DNA from: Blastococcus sp. PRF04-17 | Lineage (GTDB): Bacteria > Actinomycetota > Actinomycetes > Mycobacteriales > Geodermatophilaceae | DNA: 64,000 nucleotides | Direction of reading: 5' to 3' | NCBI RefSeq assembly: GCF_023016265.1 | Contig: NZ_CP095412.1 | Span: 2,046,001-2,110,000 of the forward strand | Part shown: in pieces, positions 53,652-61,542 of the stretch | How the letters are laid out: the number at the start of each line of letters is the position of its first letter | Numbering within the stretch: position 1 is the stretch's first letter | Program-made: the position numbers and the translations under genes | The notes under the pieces: model-generated | Told to the model about the DNA's origin: nothing | Database searches by the model: none | The model's input: only the letters and a program-made list of their open reading frames with translations

Positions 53652-54151
53652 TCACACGGTACCGGTGGAGATAGGGGAGCACCAGTCCTCGATCCCCTTT
53701 TCCCTGCCGGTGGTCCGGAGGACGTCGGCAGAGGGCGCGTCGAGGGTGATCCGATGTTCGGCGTGCAACTCGGGGAAGTGCTGCCACCAGCGCCCAGGCA
53801 GTCGAGAGCCCTCGTGCGGGGGGATGCACTCGGCGTTGTCGGACGTACTCAGGACCCTCCCAGCAGTTCCCCAGCGGGGACCGTGCGGACCCGGTTGCAG
53901 TTCGTCCCCAGTCCCTCGGCGTAGCCGGTGGCGTACCAGAGGGGCGCGTTCACCTCGAGCCCGATCGGCGGGGTTCCCGTGCGCCGCCACAGCAGGCGGG
54001 CGAACTCCGCCGGCGTGCGGCCCAGACAGCGCTCCGCCCGGCCCGTCGGAGCTCCCGGCGGCTCGAAGGCGGCGGCGAAGAGGCCGTCGGCGCGCCCCAG
54101 CTCCCACGCCTCTCGCAACAGCTCGCCGTACGTCGGTGCCCGACCCGCCAT
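53652..54151 (-). CDS. Hypothetical protein, probably one gene with a missing base
   Basis: The first part (ATG at 54151, GGAGG eight bases upstream) reads MAGRAPTYGELLREAWELGRADGLFAAAFEPPG and as read stops at 53849. The frame that follows has coding-like content (STSDNAECIPPHEG ... GIEDWCSPISTGTV) but no start. Adding one base to the CCC run at 53855-53857 (forward) joins the two (ELLGGVLSTSDNAEC), giving about 166 residues. No family recognised. The joined form is an inference. Confidence 0.55.
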
Positions 54152-54340
54152 GACGTCCACCTCCCGAGGACGGCGGACCGGCCGTGGACGCCGGTCCGTC
54201 CGTCACCGGGAGGAGGGATCGAGGGCACCGGCGGAGACACCTGGTGCCGCACGCGGTAGCCGAACCGGTCGATCGGGGACGCCGTCCGGCGTAGCGTCCG
54301 GGGCACCGAGCCGGTCCGGCCCTCGACGAGGGAGATCGCC

Positions 54341-54499
54341 ATGGGCGACAAGTCACCGCACGACGCGCACCACTCGCACAAGTCGGCCAAGACGATCAAG
54401 GAGAAGCGCGCCGAGCGCAGGGCCAAGGAGGAGCGGACGTCGCAGATCGCGCCGACCCAGATGGCCCGGCTGACCGCGGAGAACCGCCGCTCCCGCTAG
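54341..54499 (+). CDS. Small basic protein conserved in actinobacteria
   Basis: A 52-residue product from ATG at 54341 with GGGAG seven bases upstream. It begins MGDKSPHDAHHSHKSAKTI, then KEKRAERRAKEERTSQIAP. Highly charged, probably disordered. Similar short proteins are common in actinobacterial genomes, function unknown. Its stop overlaps that of the convergent gene at 54496. Confidence 0.6.
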   Translation: MGDKSPHDAHHSHKSAKTIKEKRAERRAKEERTSQIAPTQMARLTAENRRSR

Positions 54500-54894
54500 G
54501 CGCCGATGCCGTTGCCGAACCGGGTTCCGTTGCCCAGGTACTCGACGCGGTCCCGTCCGCACCGGGCGCAGGCGTCGTAGCGCCCGCCGTCCTCGGTGCT
54601 GCGCTGGATCCAGTCGTGCCAGTGCAGGACGCGGCAGCGCCAGTGGAACCGGGTGGTGGTGAGGGTCATCGCTGCCTCCTCGGCGCGATTCGGTTGCGAG
54701 CCCAGCGCGGCACGCAGGGCGAACGTCTGGGACAGCACCCCGGCGGTGAAGCGGAGCTGACCGGCCGGCGACAGCTCGTGCAGCTCGGCGAGGAACTCGG
54801 CGCGGTACCGCGCGCGGTCGGCCGACTGCAGCGGCCGCGTGGCCAGCGCGACCCCGGCGCGCGCCACCGGCAGCGGGGCGCGCGGGGCGGTCAT
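54496..54894 (-). CDS. Hypothetical protein with a CxxC motif, coupled to padR
   Basis: A 132-residue protein whose ATG overlaps the padR stop (54891-54894). The N-terminal half (ARYRAEFLAELHELSPAGQLRFTAGVLSQTFALRAAL) resembles the helical region found in proteins often encoded next to PadR regulators. The C-terminal half has HWRCRVLHWHDWI and DACARCGRDRVEYLG, a likely zinc-binding part. Function unknown. Confidence 0.65.
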   Translation of the reverse strand: MTAPRAPLPVARAGVALATRPLQSADRARYRAEFLAELHELSPAGQLRFTAGVLSQTFALRAALGSQPNRAEEAAMTLTTTRFHWRCRVLHWHDWIQRSTEDGGRYDACARCGRDRVEYLGNGTRFGNGIGA

Positions 54895-55214
54895 GCCTCC
54901 CCCACCTGCGGGCGCAGCCGTCGCACGGGCGAGGGCCGGTAGGCGCGGGCGAGTGCCGCGTGGGCGGCCGCGACGCCACTCGGCGTGAGCCCGTAGTACC
55001 GGCGGGGCGGCCGGCCCTCGGCGCTGGCGTCGATCTCCTCCCAGCGCGAGGCGACCCAGCCGTAGCCCTCCAGCCGGGCCAGGATCGGGTGCACCGTCCC
55101 GCTGCGCAGGCCGGCCGCCTCGCCGATCTCGAGGCCGTACAGCTCGCGCTGCGGATCCTCGAGCAGCACCTCCAGCACGCGCTGCGTCGGGATCGTCATC
55201 CGCGGCTCAGGCAT
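54891..55214 (-). CDS. PadR-family transcriptional regulator
   Basis: A 107-residue regulator: RVLEVLLEDPQRELYGLEIGEAAGL and SGTVHPILARLEGYGWV are the PadR winged-helix signature, followed by RYYGLTPSGVAAAHAAL. The ATG at 55214 is used; one at 55199 is possible. A perfect palindrome at 55286-55308, about 70 bp upstream, is a likely operator. It forms an operon with the gene at 54496. Confidence 0.88.
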   Translation of the reverse strand: MPEPRMTIPTQRVLEVLLEDPQRELYGLEIGEAAGLRSGTVHPILARLEGYGWVASRWEEIDASAEGRPPRRYYGLTPSGVAAAHAALARAYRPSPVRRLRPQVGEA

Positions 55215-55285
55215 GACCCGGCCAGAACGGGGCTCGCGTGGACGTGCGGGTCATGGCGACCTCCCCCGGTCCGATGATGCTCGAA

Positions 55286-55308
55286 CTCTACCTAGCCCCT
55301 AGGTAGAG
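55286..55308. promoter_or_regulatory. Palindromic operator upstream of padR
   Basis: A perfect 10-bp inverted repeat CTCTACCTAG/CTAGGTAGAG with a 3-bp centre. It lies between the stop of the hydrolase gene (55317) and the padR start, where an autoregulatory PadR site is expected. AT content is high compared with the surroundings. Confidence 0.7.
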
Positions 55309-55316
55309 AACAAGGG

Positions 55317-56129
55317 TCATTGCGCCAGGTCTCGGGTCGCGCCGACCACGTCGGCACCGTCGAGCAGGACCGTGTCGTTGTGGTCGGCGCCGTCCACGAC
55401 GACGACGTCGTGCAGCCGCGCGGCGGCGTCCGCCACGGCACGGCTCTGCTCCGCGGGCACGATCGAGTCCGCACTGCCGTAGACGACGGTCGTGGGCACG
55501 TCCACGCGGGCGATGTGCTCGGCCACCGGGAAGCGGTCCTTGAGCAGTGCCCGAGCCGGCACGAACGGATAGTGCACGGCCGCGACGCTCGCCAGGTCGA
55601 CGAACGGTGACCGCAGCACCAGCCCGGCCGGCGGGTGCTCGGTGGCGAGCTCGGCGACCACCGCCGCGCCGAGGCTCTCGCCGAAGTACACGATCCGCTC
55701 GCCGGGCACTCCGGCGTCCTCCACGAGGTAGTCGCGAGCGGCACGGACGTCGCGGGCCAACCCCTCCTCCGTCGGGCTGCCCGGGTTGCCGCCGTAGCCG
55801 CGGTAGTCGAAGAGCAGCACGGCCAGACCTTCGTCCCGCAGGGCGCGGGCCAGCGGCGCGCGGTATCCGCGGTGGCCGCCGTTGCCGTTGGCGACGAGGA
55901 CGGCGGGGCTGTCGGCGGCACGCCCGGGCACCCACCAGGCGCCCAGCTCGAGGCCGTCGTCGGTGCGCAGGACGACGTCGCGCCCCCCGGGCAGCACGTC
56001 GGCGGCCGACGGCACCGGGCCGGCGTCGGGCAGGTAGACCAGCGACCGCTGGAACAGCCACAGCAGGCCGGTGAGCAGCGCGAGCACCAGGACGACGACA
56101 CCCGCGGCCACCAGGACCCCGCGCAGCAT
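55317..56129 (-). CDS. Membrane-anchored alpha/beta hydrolase
   Basis: A 270-residue protein from ATG at 56129. One N-terminal TM helix (GVLVAAGVVVLVLALLTGLLWLF) is followed by an alpha/beta hydrolase fold like the BEM46/YfhR group: LLFDYRGYGGNPGSPTEEG, nucleophile elbow YFGESLGAAV, Asp in VYGSADSIVP, His in DGADHNDT. Substrate unknown. Confidence 0.85.
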   Translation of the reverse strand: MLRGVLVAAGVVVLVLALLTGLLWLFQRSLVYLPDAGPVPSAADVLPGGRDVVLRTDDGLELGAWWVPGRAADSPAVLVANGNGGHRGYRAPLARALRDEGLAVLLFDYRGYGGNPGSPTEEGLARDVRAARDYLVEDAGVPGERIVYFGESLGAAVVAELATEHPPAGLVLRSPFVDLASVAAVHYPFVPARALLKDRFPVAEHIARVDVPTTVVYGSADSIVPAEQSRAVADAAARLHDVVVVDGADHNDTVLLDGADVVGATRDLAQ

Positions 56130-56273
56130 CGGGTCATTGTGCCGCCTGCTCGCGGGGTTCCCGCATCTTGCGGAACCCTTGCGGATCGCCCGCGCCGCGC
56201 GTGCGGTTGGCCCGTCAGCGTTCGTACTGCCGCCGGGATCCCCCGACGGCTCCACGAACGCAGGAGACGGACC

Positions 56274-56897
56274 ATGAACGCCACCCGCACGAGCACCCGC
56301 ACCAGCGGCAGCGCCCGCAAGATCGTCGGTTCGATCGGTGTGCTGGGCGCCGCGGTCGCGGTCGCCGGCCTGGGCACCTTCGGCTCCTTCACCGACAGCA
56401 CGACGCCGATCTCGACCCAGATCTCGTCCGGGACCGTCTCCATCGACATCTCCCAGCCGGGCATCACCATCCCGGTGACCACCGCGAACTTCGTCCCCGG
56501 CGACTCGATCAGCCGCGCGGTCGACCTGATCAACGACGGCTCCGTCGACCTGTCCCGGGTCAGCCTGGCCAGCGTCGCGGCGGCTCCGGGCGCCCTGACC
56601 TCCGACGGGACGAACGGCCTGCAGCTGTCCGTCCGCGACTGCTCGGTGGCCTGGACCCAGGGCGGCACGGCCCAGTCGCCGACGTACACCTGCGGTGGCA
56701 GCGCCGCCACCCTCTACAGCGGCGCGGCCGTCATGGACAGCGCGCTCGCGGGCGTGGCCAGCCTCGCGGCCGGCGGCACCGACCACCTGCTCCTGACCGT
56801 CAGCCTGCCCGGCTCGGCCGGCAACGCCCTGATGGGCCAGAGCAGCACCCTCGGCCTGACCTTCAGCGGTGTGCAGCGCGACGGCGCTGCTCGCTGA
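56274..56897 (+). CDS. CalY/TasA-family secreted protein
   Basis: A 207-residue protein; ATG at 56274 has AGGAG seven bases upstream. N-terminal signal region KIVGSIGVLGAAVAVAGLGTFGSF then TDSTTPISTQISSGTVSIDI, as in TasA/CalY proteins processed by SipW-type signal peptidases. The body (VPGDSISRAVDLINDGSVDLSRVSL) is a beta-sandwich. Relatives form biofilm fibres or are camelysin-like. No sipW is seen in the window. Confidence 0.78.
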   Translation: MNATRTSTRTSGSARKIVGSIGVLGAAVAVAGLGTFGSFTDSTTPISTQISSGTVSIDISQPGITIPVTTANFVPGDSISRAVDLINDGSVDLSRVSLASVAAAPGALTSDGTNGLQLSVRDCSVAWTQGGTAQSPTYTCGGSAATLYSGAAVMDSALAGVASLAAGGTDHLLLTVSLPGSAGNALMGQSSTLGLTFSGVQRDGAAR

Positions 56898-56915
56898 CCC
56901 CTGGTGGGACAGGCC

Positions 56916-57167
56916 ATGACCACCGTCTACTCCGCGTCGGCGGTCCTGCCGTACCAGCACCGGCAGGGCGCCGCCGCGGGACTGCGCGCCGAGCTGCGCT
57001 ACCTGGTGGAGCTCGGCTACCTCCTCGGCCGCCAGGCCCCGGAGGAGTGCCCGGACTGGACCACCCTCGTGGTGACCGGTCCGACCCCGACCACCGACGC
57101 CCAGGGGCGGGAGTGGTTCGAGTACTCGGCCACCGTGACCAGCCACCGAGCGGACCGACCCGCCTGA
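56916..57167 (+). CDS. Hypothetical protein
   Basis: An 83-residue protein from ATG at 56916 (a GTG at 56904 is an alternative), 18 bp after the CalY-like gene. It reads MTTVYSASAVLPYQHRQGAA, then LRYLVELGYLLGRQAPEECPDW and a C-terminal beta-rich part. No family recognised; position suggests co-transcription. Confidence 0.6.
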   Translation: MTTVYSASAVLPYQHRQGAAAGLRAELRYLVELGYLLGRQAPEECPDWTTLVVTGPTPTTDAQGREWFEYSATVTSHRADRPA

Positions 57168-57289
57168 CCACCGCCGCCCCACCCACCGGAGGGGCGGCGG
57201 TGCCGCGTCACGGCGATGTCGGGCCGCGAGCCGTCCGGCGCGATCAGGAGCCTTCCGTGCTCTTCCTCCACCGTGTGGTGGATGGTCTG

Positions 57290-58837
57290 CTAGCCCTGCC
57301 GCAGGACGGCGTCGATGAGATGTGGCCCGGGCTGGGCCAGCGCCGTCCGCAGCTGCTCGGCCAGCTCCTCGGCGGTCGTGGCCCGGGTGGCCGGTACGCC
57401 CATGCCGGTGGCCAGGGCGACGAAGTCGAGGTCCGGGCCGCCGAGGTCGAGCAGTCGCGCCGCCCGTTCCCCGTCGCCCTGCGCCCCGACCTTCTGCAGT
57501 TCGTGGGCGAGGATCGCGTAGGAGCCGTTGTTGCACACGACCGTGGTGACGTCGAGCTGCTCGCGGGCGTAGGTCCACAACGCCGAGATCGTGTACATCG
57601 CGCTGCCGTCGGCCTGGATGCCGATCACGGGCCGGTCCGGACAGGCGATGGCCGCGCCGACCGCCATGGGTAGCCCGTCGCCGATCGCTCCGCCGGTCAG
57701 CGCCAGCCAGTCGTGCCGGGGTGCCCCGGACGTCAGTTCGGCCAAGCCGACGCCGGACGTGAGCGCCTCGTCGACGACGATCGCCCGCTCGGGAAGGAGC
57801 GCTCCGATCACCGCGGCCATCGAGCGCGGCGTCAGCTCCCCGGTCGGCAGTTCCGGGCGCGAGGCCTCCAGCAGGTCCGGCTCGGTGTCCGGGGCGACGA
57901 CCTCGGCCAGGGCCAGCAGTGCGGCCGCGCCGTCCTCGCCGGGCTCGCTGAGCACGTGCACCGTGCAGTCCCCGGGCACGGGGCTGCCCGGCACCCCCGG
58001 ATAGGCGAAGAAGTGCACCGGCGCCTGGGCACCGGCGAGCACGAGGTGCCGGGTGCCCGCCAGGGAGGCCATGGCCAGTTCCGGCGGGTACGGGAGCCGG
58101 GCGACGTCCGGCAGGCCCGCACCGCGCACCGTGCGTGCGGGGAAGGTCTCCGACATCAGCCGGGCGCCCGCGCCGGCCGCGACCCGTGCCGCCGCGAGCT
58201 GCCCCTCCTCCCCGGCCATGACCGCACCCCCGAGGAACAGCACGGTCGGCTCCCCGGAGCGCAGCGCCGCGGCGGCCTCCTCGACCGCCGACGGCGCCAC
58301 CTGTGGCGTGGCGCGGGCCGGCACGGGGTCTGCGGGGCCCGCGCCCTCGTCCCACGACACGTCCGCCGGCAGCACCAGGGTCGCGACGGTTCCCCGCGCC
58401 GCCACCGCGACCGCCTCGGCCGCGTCGGCGGCGACGTCCGCCGGCGACAGCGAGCGGCGCACCCAGCCCGACACGGTGCCGGCGACCGCGTCGATGTCGC
58501 TCTCCAGCGGGGCGTCGAGCCGCTTGTGCGACCGGGCGTGGTCGCCGACGACGTTCACCATGGGCGTGCGACCGCGCCGCGCGTTGTGCAGGTTGGCCAG
58601 CCCGTTGCCCATGCCCGGCCCCAGGTGCAGCAGCGTGGCCGCCGGCCGGCCGGCCATGCGCGCGTAGCCGTCGGCCGCGCCGGTGGCCACGCCCTCGAAC
58701 AGCGTCAGGACGGCGCGCATGTCGGGGACGTCGTCCAGCGCGGCCACGAAGTGCATCTCCGACGTCCCCGGATTGGCGAAGCAGACGTCGACGCCCGACG
58801 CCACCAGCGTCCTGATCAGTGCCTGGGCCCCGTTCAC
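57290..58837 (-). CDS. Thiamine diphosphate-dependent enzyme (acetolactate synthase/benzoylformate decarboxylase-like)
   Basis: A 515-residue ThDP enzyme from GTG at 58837. N-terminal Pyr domain with the catalytic Glu in LTLFEGVATGAADGYARMAG; central domain; C-terminal PP domain with GDGLPMAVGAAIACP and the ThDP/Mg motif QADGSAMYTISALW....VCNNGSY. Members include acetolactate synthase large subunit-like and 2-oxoacid decarboxylases. No small regulatory subunit is adjacent, so a biosynthetic IlvB role is unlikely; the exact reaction is open. Confidence 0.83.
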   Translation of the reverse strand: MNGAQALIRTLVASGVDVCFANPGTSEMHFVAALDDVPDMRAVLTLFEGVATGAADGYARMAGRPAATLLHLGPGMGNGLANLHNARRGRTPMVNVVGDHARSHKRLDAPLESDIDAVAGTVSGWVRRSLSPADVAADAAEAVAVAARGTVATLVLPADVSWDEGAGPADPVPARATPQVAPSAVEEAAAALRSGEPTVLFLGGAVMAGEEGQLAAARVAAGAGARLMSETFPARTVRGAGLPDVARLPYPPELAMASLAGTRHLVLAGAQAPVHFFAYPGVPGSPVPGDCTVHVLSEPGEDGAAALLALAEVVAPDTEPDLLEASRPELPTGELTPRSMAAVIGALLPERAIVVDEALTSGVGLAELTSGAPRHDWLALTGGAIGDGLPMAVGAAIACPDRPVIGIQADGSAMYTISALWTYAREQLDVTTVVCNNGSYAILAHELQKVGAQGDGERAARLLDLGGPDLDFVALATGMGVPATRATTAEELAEQLRTALAQPGPHLIDAVLRQG

Positions 58838-58988
58838 GACCCGGACCCTCGCATGCCCGCCGGAGCCGGGCGACCTGTGGACGACCGGAACGTGTTCGGG
58901 TCGGGAATGGCCGCGGCTCCGGCGGCGCTGCACGACATGAGCAACGCCACGCACCGCCACCTCCCCCTTTGTCGCCGAGAGGCCGCGC

Positions 58989-59690
58989 ATGCCCACGCTG
59001 CTGTCGTCCCGCCCCGCCCCCGTCCGGCCCGCCGCGCGCTCCCGCCGCCGGGTCCCCCTGCGGCTCGTCGCGGCCGGCGCCGGCCTGGCCGTGCTCGTGC
59101 CGGTCGGGGTGACCGTCGCCGGCTGGCTGCCGGACCGGCCCTTCGAGCAGGACGTCGTCGACCGGAGCACGACGCCGCTGCTGCTGGCCCTGCAGGACCT
59201 GCACGAGTACCACGCGGCGACCGGCACCTTCCAGGTCGTCGTGGACCGCGAGGTCGACACCCGGTACGTGCCCTCGGTCATCAGCGGCGAGCGCGTCGAG
59301 TTCTTCGCCACGGGTACCGCGGACGCCTTCGTCGACTTCTCGACCCTGGAGGCCGGCGCGGTCACCCTGTCGGCCGACGGCACGTCGGCGACCATCGCGC
59401 TGCCCGCGCCGCGCCTGGACGAGGTCCGGATCGACCCCGAGGAGAGCCGGATCCTCGACCGCGACCGCGGGCTGGTCGAGCGCATCGGTGACGCGCTCGG
59501 GGACAACCCGGTCGACGACCGCGAGCTCTACGCGCTGGCCGAGGACCGGCTGGCCGCCGCCGCCGCGGAGAGCGATCTGCGCGAGCGCGCCGCGACCAAC
59601 ACCCGGGCCATGCTCACCGGCCTCGCCGGTTCGCTCGGCGTCGACGAGGTGGAGGTCCGCTTCGAGGAGACCGCCGACCGCGAGGGCTGA
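58989..59690 (+). CDS. DUF4230 family protein
   Basis: A 233-residue protein with one N-terminal TM helix (LVAAGAGLAVLVPVGVTVAGWL) and an extracellular domain: LLLALQDLHEYHAATGTFQVVVDREVD, VEFFATGTADAFVDFSTL, then a helical end. This fits DUF4230, of unknown function. Monocistronic; convergent with the acyl-CoA dehydrogenase gene. Confidence 0.78.
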   Translation: MPTLLSSRPAPVRPAARSRRRVPLRLVAAGAGLAVLVPVGVTVAGWLPDRPFEQDVVDRSTTPLLLALQDLHEYHAATGTFQVVVDREVDTRYVPSVISGERVEFFATGTADAFVDFSTLEAGAVTLSADGTSATIALPAPRLDEVRIDPEESRILDRDRGLVERIGDALGDNPVDDRELYALAEDRLAAAAAESDLRERAATNTRAMLTGLAGSLGVDEVEVRFEETADREG

Positions 59691-59692
59691 GC

Positions 59693-60892
59693 TCAGCGCT
59701 TCAGCGCGTACTCCTTGAGCAGCCCACGGCTGATGATCGTCTTCTGGATCTCGCTGGTGCCCTCCCCGATGAGCAGGAACGGCGCCTCACGCATGAGGCG
59801 CTCGATCTCGTACTCCTTGGAGTAGCCGTAACCGCCGTGGATGCGGAAGGACTGCGTGGTCACCTCGGCGCAGTACTCGCTGGCCAGCAACTTGGCCATG
59901 CCGGCCTCGACGTCGTTGCGCGAGCCCGCGTCCTTGAGCCGGGCGGCCCGCACCATCAGCGCGTGGGCGGCCTCGACCTTGGTGGCCATCTCGGCGAGCT
60001 GGAAGGCGATCGCCTGGTGCTGGGCGATCGGCTTGCCGAAGGTCTCCCGCTGCTGGGCGTAGGCGACGGCGAGCTCGAAGGCGCGGATGGAGATGCCGCA
60101 GGCGCGCGCGGCGACGTTGACCCGCCCGACCTCGACGCCGTCCATCATCTGGGAGAAGCCCTTGCCGGGCGTCCCGCCGAGGACGTCGTCGGCCTTGGCC
60201 CGGTAGCCGTCGAAGACCAGCTCGGTCGTGTCGACGCCCTTGTAACCCATCTTGTCGATCTTCCCGGGGATGGTGAGGCCCGGGACGACCTCGCCGAAGC
60301 CGGTCGGCTTCTCGACCAGGAACGTCGTGAGGTTCTGGTGGGCCTTCTCGGCGCCCTCGTCGGTGCGCACCAGTGCCGCGACCAGGGTCGAGCTGCCGCC
60401 GTTGGTCAGCCACATCTTCTGGCCGTCGATGACGTAGTCGCCGTCGGCCTGCCTGGTGGCCTTGGTGCGGATGCCGGCCACGTCGGAGCCGAGCCCCGGC
60501 TCGGACATCGAGAAGGCGCCGCGCACCTCGCCGGTGGCCATGCGCGGGAGGAAGCGTTCCTTCTGCCCCTGCGTGCCGTGCTGGATGATCATGTACGCGA
60601 CGATGAAGTGCGTGTTGATCACGCCCGAGACGCTCATCCAGCCGCGCGCGATCTCCTCGACCACGAGCGCGTAGGTCAGCAGCGACTCGCCCAGTCCGCC
60701 GAACTCCTCGGGGATGGTCAGCCCGAAGATGCCCAGCTCCTTGAGCCCGTCGACGATCTCCTGCGGGTAGATGTCGCCGTGCTCGAGCTCCTGGGCGTGC
60801 GGGATGATCTCCTTGTCGACGAAGCTCCTGACCGTCGACAGGATCTCCTGCTGGATGTCGGTCAGGTCGGCGGTCTGCGCCAGACGGGCCAT
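59693..60892 (-). CDS. Acyl-CoA dehydrogenase
   Basis: A 399-residue flavoprotein with PS00072-like AFSMSEPGLGSDVAGI and PS00073-like QSFRIHGGYGYSKEYEIERLMREA. The catalytic base is probably the Glu in the C-terminal REAPFLLIGEGTSEIQ. Acts in fatty-acid or branched-chain acyl-CoA oxidation. Start ATG at 60892 (MARLAQTADLTDIQQ). No electron-transfer partner is adjacent. Confidence 0.92.
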   Translation of the reverse strand: MARLAQTADLTDIQQEILSTVRSFVDKEIIPHAQELEHGDIYPQEIVDGLKELGIFGLTIPEEFGGLGESLLTYALVVEEIARGWMSVSGVINTHFIVAYMIIQHGTQGQKERFLPRMATGEVRGAFSMSEPGLGSDVAGIRTKATRQADGDYVIDGQKMWLTNGGSSTLVAALVRTDEGAEKAHQNLTTFLVEKPTGFGEVVPGLTIPGKIDKMGYKGVDTTELVFDGYRAKADDVLGGTPGKGFSQMMDGVEVGRVNVAARACGISIRAFELAVAYAQQRETFGKPIAQHQAIAFQLAEMATKVEAAHALMVRAARLKDAGSRNDVEAGMAKLLASEYCAEVTTQSFRIHGGYGYSKEYEIERLMREAPFLLIGEGTSEIQKTIISRGLLKEYALKR

Positions 60893-61010
60893 GACGAGAG
60901 CTCCTCGGGGGACGTCGGTGTCCGTGGTTACCGGTGAGTATGAGCCACCGCACGGGGAAGTCCGGCGTGTGCCTGCTCACGTACCCGCCACCGCGTGGTG
61001 GAGTACGGCC

Positions 61011-61454
61011 ATGAGCACGAGCGACGAGAACCTGTACCGGGGTGACCCGCCGCCGCCTCCCCCACCGCCGGGCTACGGGACCCCGCCGGGCTACGGGCCT
61101 CCGCCGGGCTACGGGCCTCCGCCGGGCTACGGGCCTCCGCCCGGATACGGGCCTCCGCCGGGATACCCGCCGCCGAACTACCCGCCGCCCGCTTACGGCT
61201 ACGCCCCGGTGTTCGGCCGCCCGACCAACACGATGGCGATCCTCGCGCTCGTCATGGCGTTCGTCTTCGCGCCGGCCGGGCTGATCCTCGGCATCATCGC
61301 CCGCAAGCAGATCCGTCAGACCGGTGAGGACGGCGACGGTCTGGCGCTGGCCGGCATCATCGTCGGCGGCATCATCACGGCGATCTTCGTCTTCTTCTTC
61401 GTCATCTGGATCGCGGCCTTCGCCGCGCTCACCGGCGGGGGCTTCGGTCCCTAG
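61011..61454 (+). CDS. DUF4190 membrane protein with a Pro-Gly-Tyr repeat region
   Basis: A 147-residue protein. The N-terminus is a low-complexity PPPGYGPPPGYG repeat (about residues 12-65), and the C-terminal DUF4190 part has two TM helices (TMAILALVMAFVFAPAGLILGIIA and GIIVGGIITAIFVFFFVIWIAAF). Proteins of this layout are common in actinobacteria, with unknown function. Confidence 0.8.
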   Translation: MSTSDENLYRGDPPPPPPPPGYGTPPGYGPPPGYGPPPGYGPPPGYGPPPGYPPPNYPPPAYGYAPVFGRPTNTMAILALVMAFVFAPAGLILGIIARKQIRQTGEDGDGLALAGIIVGGIITAIFVFFFVIWIAAFAALTGGGFGP

Positions 61455-61542
61455 GCCGTACCCCCGCCCGCTCCCCACGGGGCACGGGCGAAAAGCCGGC
61501 CAGCAGGTCCCCCCGCTGACCGGCCCTTCGCGGCTGATCGGG

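Noticed and set aside
55317-59213. A 1298-residue minus-strand frame over several genes
   Set aside because: Only its last 270 residues (the hydrolase) are real; the rest is antisense to the CalY-like and ThDP-enzyme loci.
61070-61165. CRISPR-like short tandem repeats
   Set aside because: The 12-15 bp repeats have no spacers and code for the PPPGYG repeat of the DUF4190 protein.
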